A stretch of 64,000 bases of DNA from Yoonia sp. I 8.24. GTDB lineage: Bacteria > Pseudomonadota > Alphaproteobacteria > Rhodobacterales > Rhodobacteraceae. The stretch is from contig NZ_JACXGQ010000003.1 in assembly GCF_022096995.1 (NCBI RefSeq), positions 434,001 to 498,000 on the forward strand, read 5' to 3'. A program made the translations under genes and the position numbers. Below the pieces are notes generated by a model that saw only the letters and a program-made list of their open reading frames with translations, was not told the origin of the DNA and ran no database searches. Below are positions 62,501-64,000 of this stretch, in pieces (the first letter of the stretch is position 1; each line of letters begins with the position of its first letter).

Positions 62501-62916
62501 GCTCGCTTGAGCGGGTTGAGATTACTGTCGCGGGCGCTTGGTCCGATCGCTATATTTTGACCTGCAATCAGGTTGAAATTCCGCTGCGTGAATATGGCGC
62601 TGACCTGCGGGGGACGGGGATACGGTTCCGCAGTTGGCAACCATGGTCATCGCTGCATCCGACTATTCCGGCCCATGCACCGCTTGTGTTTGATCTTTAT
62701 GATAAAACGATTGGGCGCTCTGTTGGCGGGCTGACCTATCACGTCGCGCACCAAGGTGGGCGGGCGCATGAAACCCGTCCCGTGAATGAGCTCGAGGCCG
62801 AAGGCCGCCGCCGTGTGCGTTTCGTGCCCGGACAGCACACGCCAGAACGTTTCACGCCGATCCGCCCGCGCGAGAACACGCATCAGTTTTGGACGTTGGA
62901 TCTGCGGTTTACCTGA
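59548..62916 (+). CDS. Transglutaminase-like and DUF2126 amidoligase fusion protein
   Basis: 1122 residues. Residues 1-290 hold the bacterial transglutaminase N-terminal beta domain (MSIKVALSHKTTYTYDRLI) and a papain-like core with C180 (GSCRDSAWLL), H229 (DLHAWAEIY) and D245 (VGMDPTSG). From about residue 300 the DUF2126 amidoligase domain begins with LTMGGEPTFISANDRDG and includes SGGGNHIVVGGQTPGDSPF and GNTHRAEICIDKMFSP. ATG 59548 is chosen; upstream in-frame sequence to 59326 overlaps the divergent gene. Iyer and colleagues predicted such proteins to form and remodel peptide bonds. Confidence 0.9.
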   Translation: MSIKVALSHKTTYTYDRLINLAPHIVRLRPTPHARTPIVSYSLTVEPKSHFVNWQQDAFSNWQARLVFPEPTRELSVTVDLVADMVAINPFDFFLDASADEVPFLYDKALIRDLRPYLKKIARGDAFEAFVANAPPQTGETNNWLVAVNQYVADAIAYTIRMEPGVQSPTETIKKALGSCRDSAWLLVALFRRLGYAARFVSGYLIQLTADQKPISGPSGPTEDFTDLHAWAEIYLPGAGWVGMDPTSGLFAGEGHIPLACTPEPSSAAAISGAHDQAEVTFGFDMSVQRIAEPPRVTRPLSPDQWSEIDKAGQTIETKLNAQDMRLTMGGEPTFISANDRDGAEWTTDAVGPTKQQHADELLRRLHERFAPHGVLHHGQGKWYPGEALPRWAYSIIWRGDGLPLWSDVDLIAKEGTGTATTETASDFAAKLAENLGFDDEYVHEIYEDPLHFMGTEALLPENVTAEDSELSDPQERARLIRMMNNGLDAPSSFAIPLQLAQAKASSQRRFKWASERWSTRRGKLFLTPGDSPAGLRLPLATLRKNERDKKGKRKRVDKPFVRDPMTRRPPTPARQVMQAASGGATGPAQDYDANHWLRDVGSSDDWIAGGQVFWEEGMPIRTALTVEVRDGILHVFMPPTGSADEYLDLVEAAEETAKDMGLTVRIEGYEPPRDPSINVIRVTPDPGVIEINIHPASNWNGLRDITEALYEEARQCELDSFTFMVDGRLTGSGGGNHIVVGGQTPGDSPFLRRPDLAASVVRYWQRHPSLSYLFSGTFIGPTSQAPRFDEGRSGNVYEMEIALAELQRMQDSGQGFPWLSDRILRHLLTDLTGNTHRAEICIDKMFSPDSPTGRLGLVEFRGFEMPPHWQMSMAQGLIIRALLAWFWDTPYTEPLIDWDSDLHDKHLLPHHVWDDFQEVLADLTQTHGFEFRPDWYDAQFEFRFPEVGTTEVEGLTLSLRNAIEPWLVLGEESSAGGTSRYVDSSLERVEITVAGAWSDRYILTCNQVEIPLREYGADLRGTGIRFRSWQPWSSLHPTIPAHAPLVFDLYDKTIGRSVGGLTYHVAHQGGRAHETRPVNELEAEGRRRVRFVPGQHTPERFTPIRPRENTHQFWTLDLRFT

Positions 62917-62921
62917 CTTTG

Positions 62922-62941
62922 GGGGCCGTGGAAGCGGCCCC
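62922..62941 (+). terminator. Hairpin after the transglutaminase-DUF2126 gene
   Basis: GGGGCCG / CGGCCCC, 6-nt loop, 6 bp after the stop. No T run follows (ATACCCCG), so it may be a weak terminator shared with the convergent histidine kinase gene. Confidence 0.4.
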
Positions 62942-62949
62942 ATACCCCG

Positions 62950-63999
62950 CTACCGTCCGATAACCAATTCGGCCTTTAATCCGCCAAGGTTTTCACAACG
63001 GCTTAGCCGCAGGACACCGCCATGGGTGCGTGCAATATCAGCAACAATCGAGAGGCCCAAACCAACGCCGCTACCTTTGTCTTGATTGCGGGCAGGGTCC
63101 AGCCGGACAAAGGGGCTCATCGCGTTGTCATATTGTTCAGGCGGAATGCCGGGGCCATCATCAGCGACCCAAAACCGGACTGCGCGATCTGTGACGCTCA
63201 CGCCGATTTGTGCGCGATCGCCATAGCGCAGGGCGTTGCCCACAAGATTATCCAAGGCGCGCCGGATTGCGGTCGGGCGCAGCGGAACGGGGATATCGCC
63301 ACCTTCAATGCGATCAAGCGTAAGCGCATCGCCCATGCGTTTGTGACTGGCAAGCACACCGCGGACGAGGTCACCAGGTGCCGTGGGCGCAATTTCGTCA
63401 CTTGCATCACTGCGCGCAAAGTCCAAAAATGCGTCCAATAGGCGCTGCATCTCGTCGACATCTTCAATCAGCGGTGCGGCTTCTTCTTCGTCTAAGAACG
63501 ATAATCCTAGCCGCATCCGGGTTAGGGGGGTCCGCAAATCATGGCTGACCCCCGAAAGCATCAAGGTCCGGCTTTGGATTTGGCGCTCAAGCCGGTTACG
63601 CATATCCAAAAACGCCATTCCTGCCGCGCGGACTTCGACCGCGCCAGTTGGGGTGAAATTGGTGATCCGTCCGCGCCCATAATCTGTCGCGGCTTCGGCC
63701 ATGCGTTTGATCGGGCGGAGCTGGTTGCGCAGAAAGATAAAGGCAATCGCCGTCATAAATGCGCCCATCACAACCATAATGACCAGCAGTTGGTGCGGGT
63801 TTGAGGCAGACACCCGCCGCCTGCTAAATTCAAAGCGCAACGGCCCGTGCCGCGTTTCAATCCATGTGACCACGACGCGCCGATCTGCCAGTGATACCGC
63901 CAAAATCGGATCAATCCGGTTCCGCAGTGTCGCGATGACCGAACTTCCGGTGAGATCAACAAGGGGTATTTGATCCGTTGCGGGGATGTCATCGGCCGA
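62950..63999 (-). CDS. EnvZ-type sensor histidine kinase, 5' end outside window
   Basis: About 350 residues visible, open to the right edge (ADDIPATDQIPLVDLTGSSV precedes the visible start codons). The visible part ends a periplasmic domain, then one membrane helix (LLVIMVVMGAFMTAIAFIFL), HAMP (LRPIKRMAEAA), and HisKA SGVSHDLRTPLTRMRLGL with the phospho-His. ATPase boxes: ALDNLVGNALRYG (N), DDGPGIPPEQ (G1), GVGLGLSIV (G2). The PLTRMRL X-region places it with EnvZ/RstB-like kinases. The response regulator, usually upstream, would lie outside the window. Confidence 0.93.
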   Translation of the reverse strand, partial: SADDIPATDQIPLVDLTGSSVIATLRNRIDPILAVSLADRRVVVTWIETRHGPLRFEFSRRRVSASNPHQLLVIMVVMGAFMTAIAFIFLRNQLRPIKRMAEAATDYGRGRITNFTPTGAVEVRAAGMAFLDMRNRLERQIQSRTLMLSGVSHDLRTPLTRMRLGLSFLDEEEAAPLIEDVDEMQRLLDAFLDFARSDASDEIAPTAPGDLVRGVLASHKRMGDALTLDRIEGGDIPVPLRPTAIRRALDNLVGNALRYGDRAQIGVSVTDRAVRFWVADDGPGIPPEQYDNAMSPFVRLDPARNQDKGSGVGLGLSIVADIARTHGGVLRLSRCENLGGLKAELVIGR

Positions 64000-64000
64000 A

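Noticed and set aside
1..64000. CRISPR arrays, insertion sequences, prophage, toxin-antitoxin or restriction genes
   Set aside because: No regularly spaced repeats, transposase, integrase, phage structural or restriction motifs were seen in any frame.

Overview
The window reads as an ordinary chromosomal stretch of an alphaproteobacterium, most likely Rhodobacteraceae (Roseobacter group). The pointers are a circularly permuted two-piece tmRNA with the tag ANDNKAPMALAA, a DUF1476 ATPase zeta subunit next to purC, a trgA-trgB-cysK order like that described in Rhodobacter sphaeroides, an alphaproteobacterial RNase E with an insertion inside its S1 domain, SspB, and a fumC-DUF4169-RHH operon. I saw no insertion sequence, prophage, CRISPR array or rRNA operon.

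Layout. 1-9.1 kb: end of dnaE2 (SOS mutagenesis polymerase), a homocysteine methyltransferase, the ATPase zeta subunit, purC-purS-purQ, and a DctB/DctD-type two-component pair whose regulator lacks the sigma54-contacting GAFTGA loop. 9.1-16.5 kb: a long structured leader and rne, then tusA/ccdA, then a coupled alpha/beta-hydrolase-like membrane protein and cytochrome P450. 16.5-21.2 kb, minus strand: RHH protein, DUF4169, fumC, sspB, chrA, a DUF1194 protein and ssrA. 21.3-25.2 kb: a porin-like protein, hemN, and a copper-delivery set (SCO, PCu(A)C, DUF2946) for cytochrome oxidase assembly. 25.4-34.7 kb: DinB, an AcuI/YhdH reductase, then a tightly packed run trgA-trgB-cysK-MscS channel-AlaX-M35 protease, with a convergent AI-2E-type permease.

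A tRNA-Ser(GGA) at 34.8 kb marks the edge of an ABC-transporter-dependent capsule locus (35.4-47.7 kb): KpsS, an OMA export lipoprotein, KpsC, KpsE, KpsM, KpsT, a GT4 transferase, and a 1212-residue protein that joins a KpsC/KpsS-like domain, a GT2 domain and a sulfotransferase-like domain. The export side looks complete. The three-domain enzyme suggests a sulfated polymer built on a Kdo linker.

47.7-55.9 kb is a catabolic island of two divergent operons: LysR regulator, GMC oxidoreductase, enolase-superfamily enzyme and aldehyde dehydrogenase on one side; a gamma-butyrobetaine-hydroxylase-like dioxygenase, class II aldolase and beta-hydroxyacid dehydrogenase on the other. Its substrate is not evident. 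56.2-62.9 kb holds the Anbu protease cluster: Anbu, alpha-E protein and circularly permuted ATP-grasp on the minus strand, with a divergent transglutaminase-DUF2126 amidoligase fusion. Its gene content has been predicted to make and degrade a peptide, but its substrate is unknown. An EnvZ/ChvG-type histidine kinase runs off the right edge.
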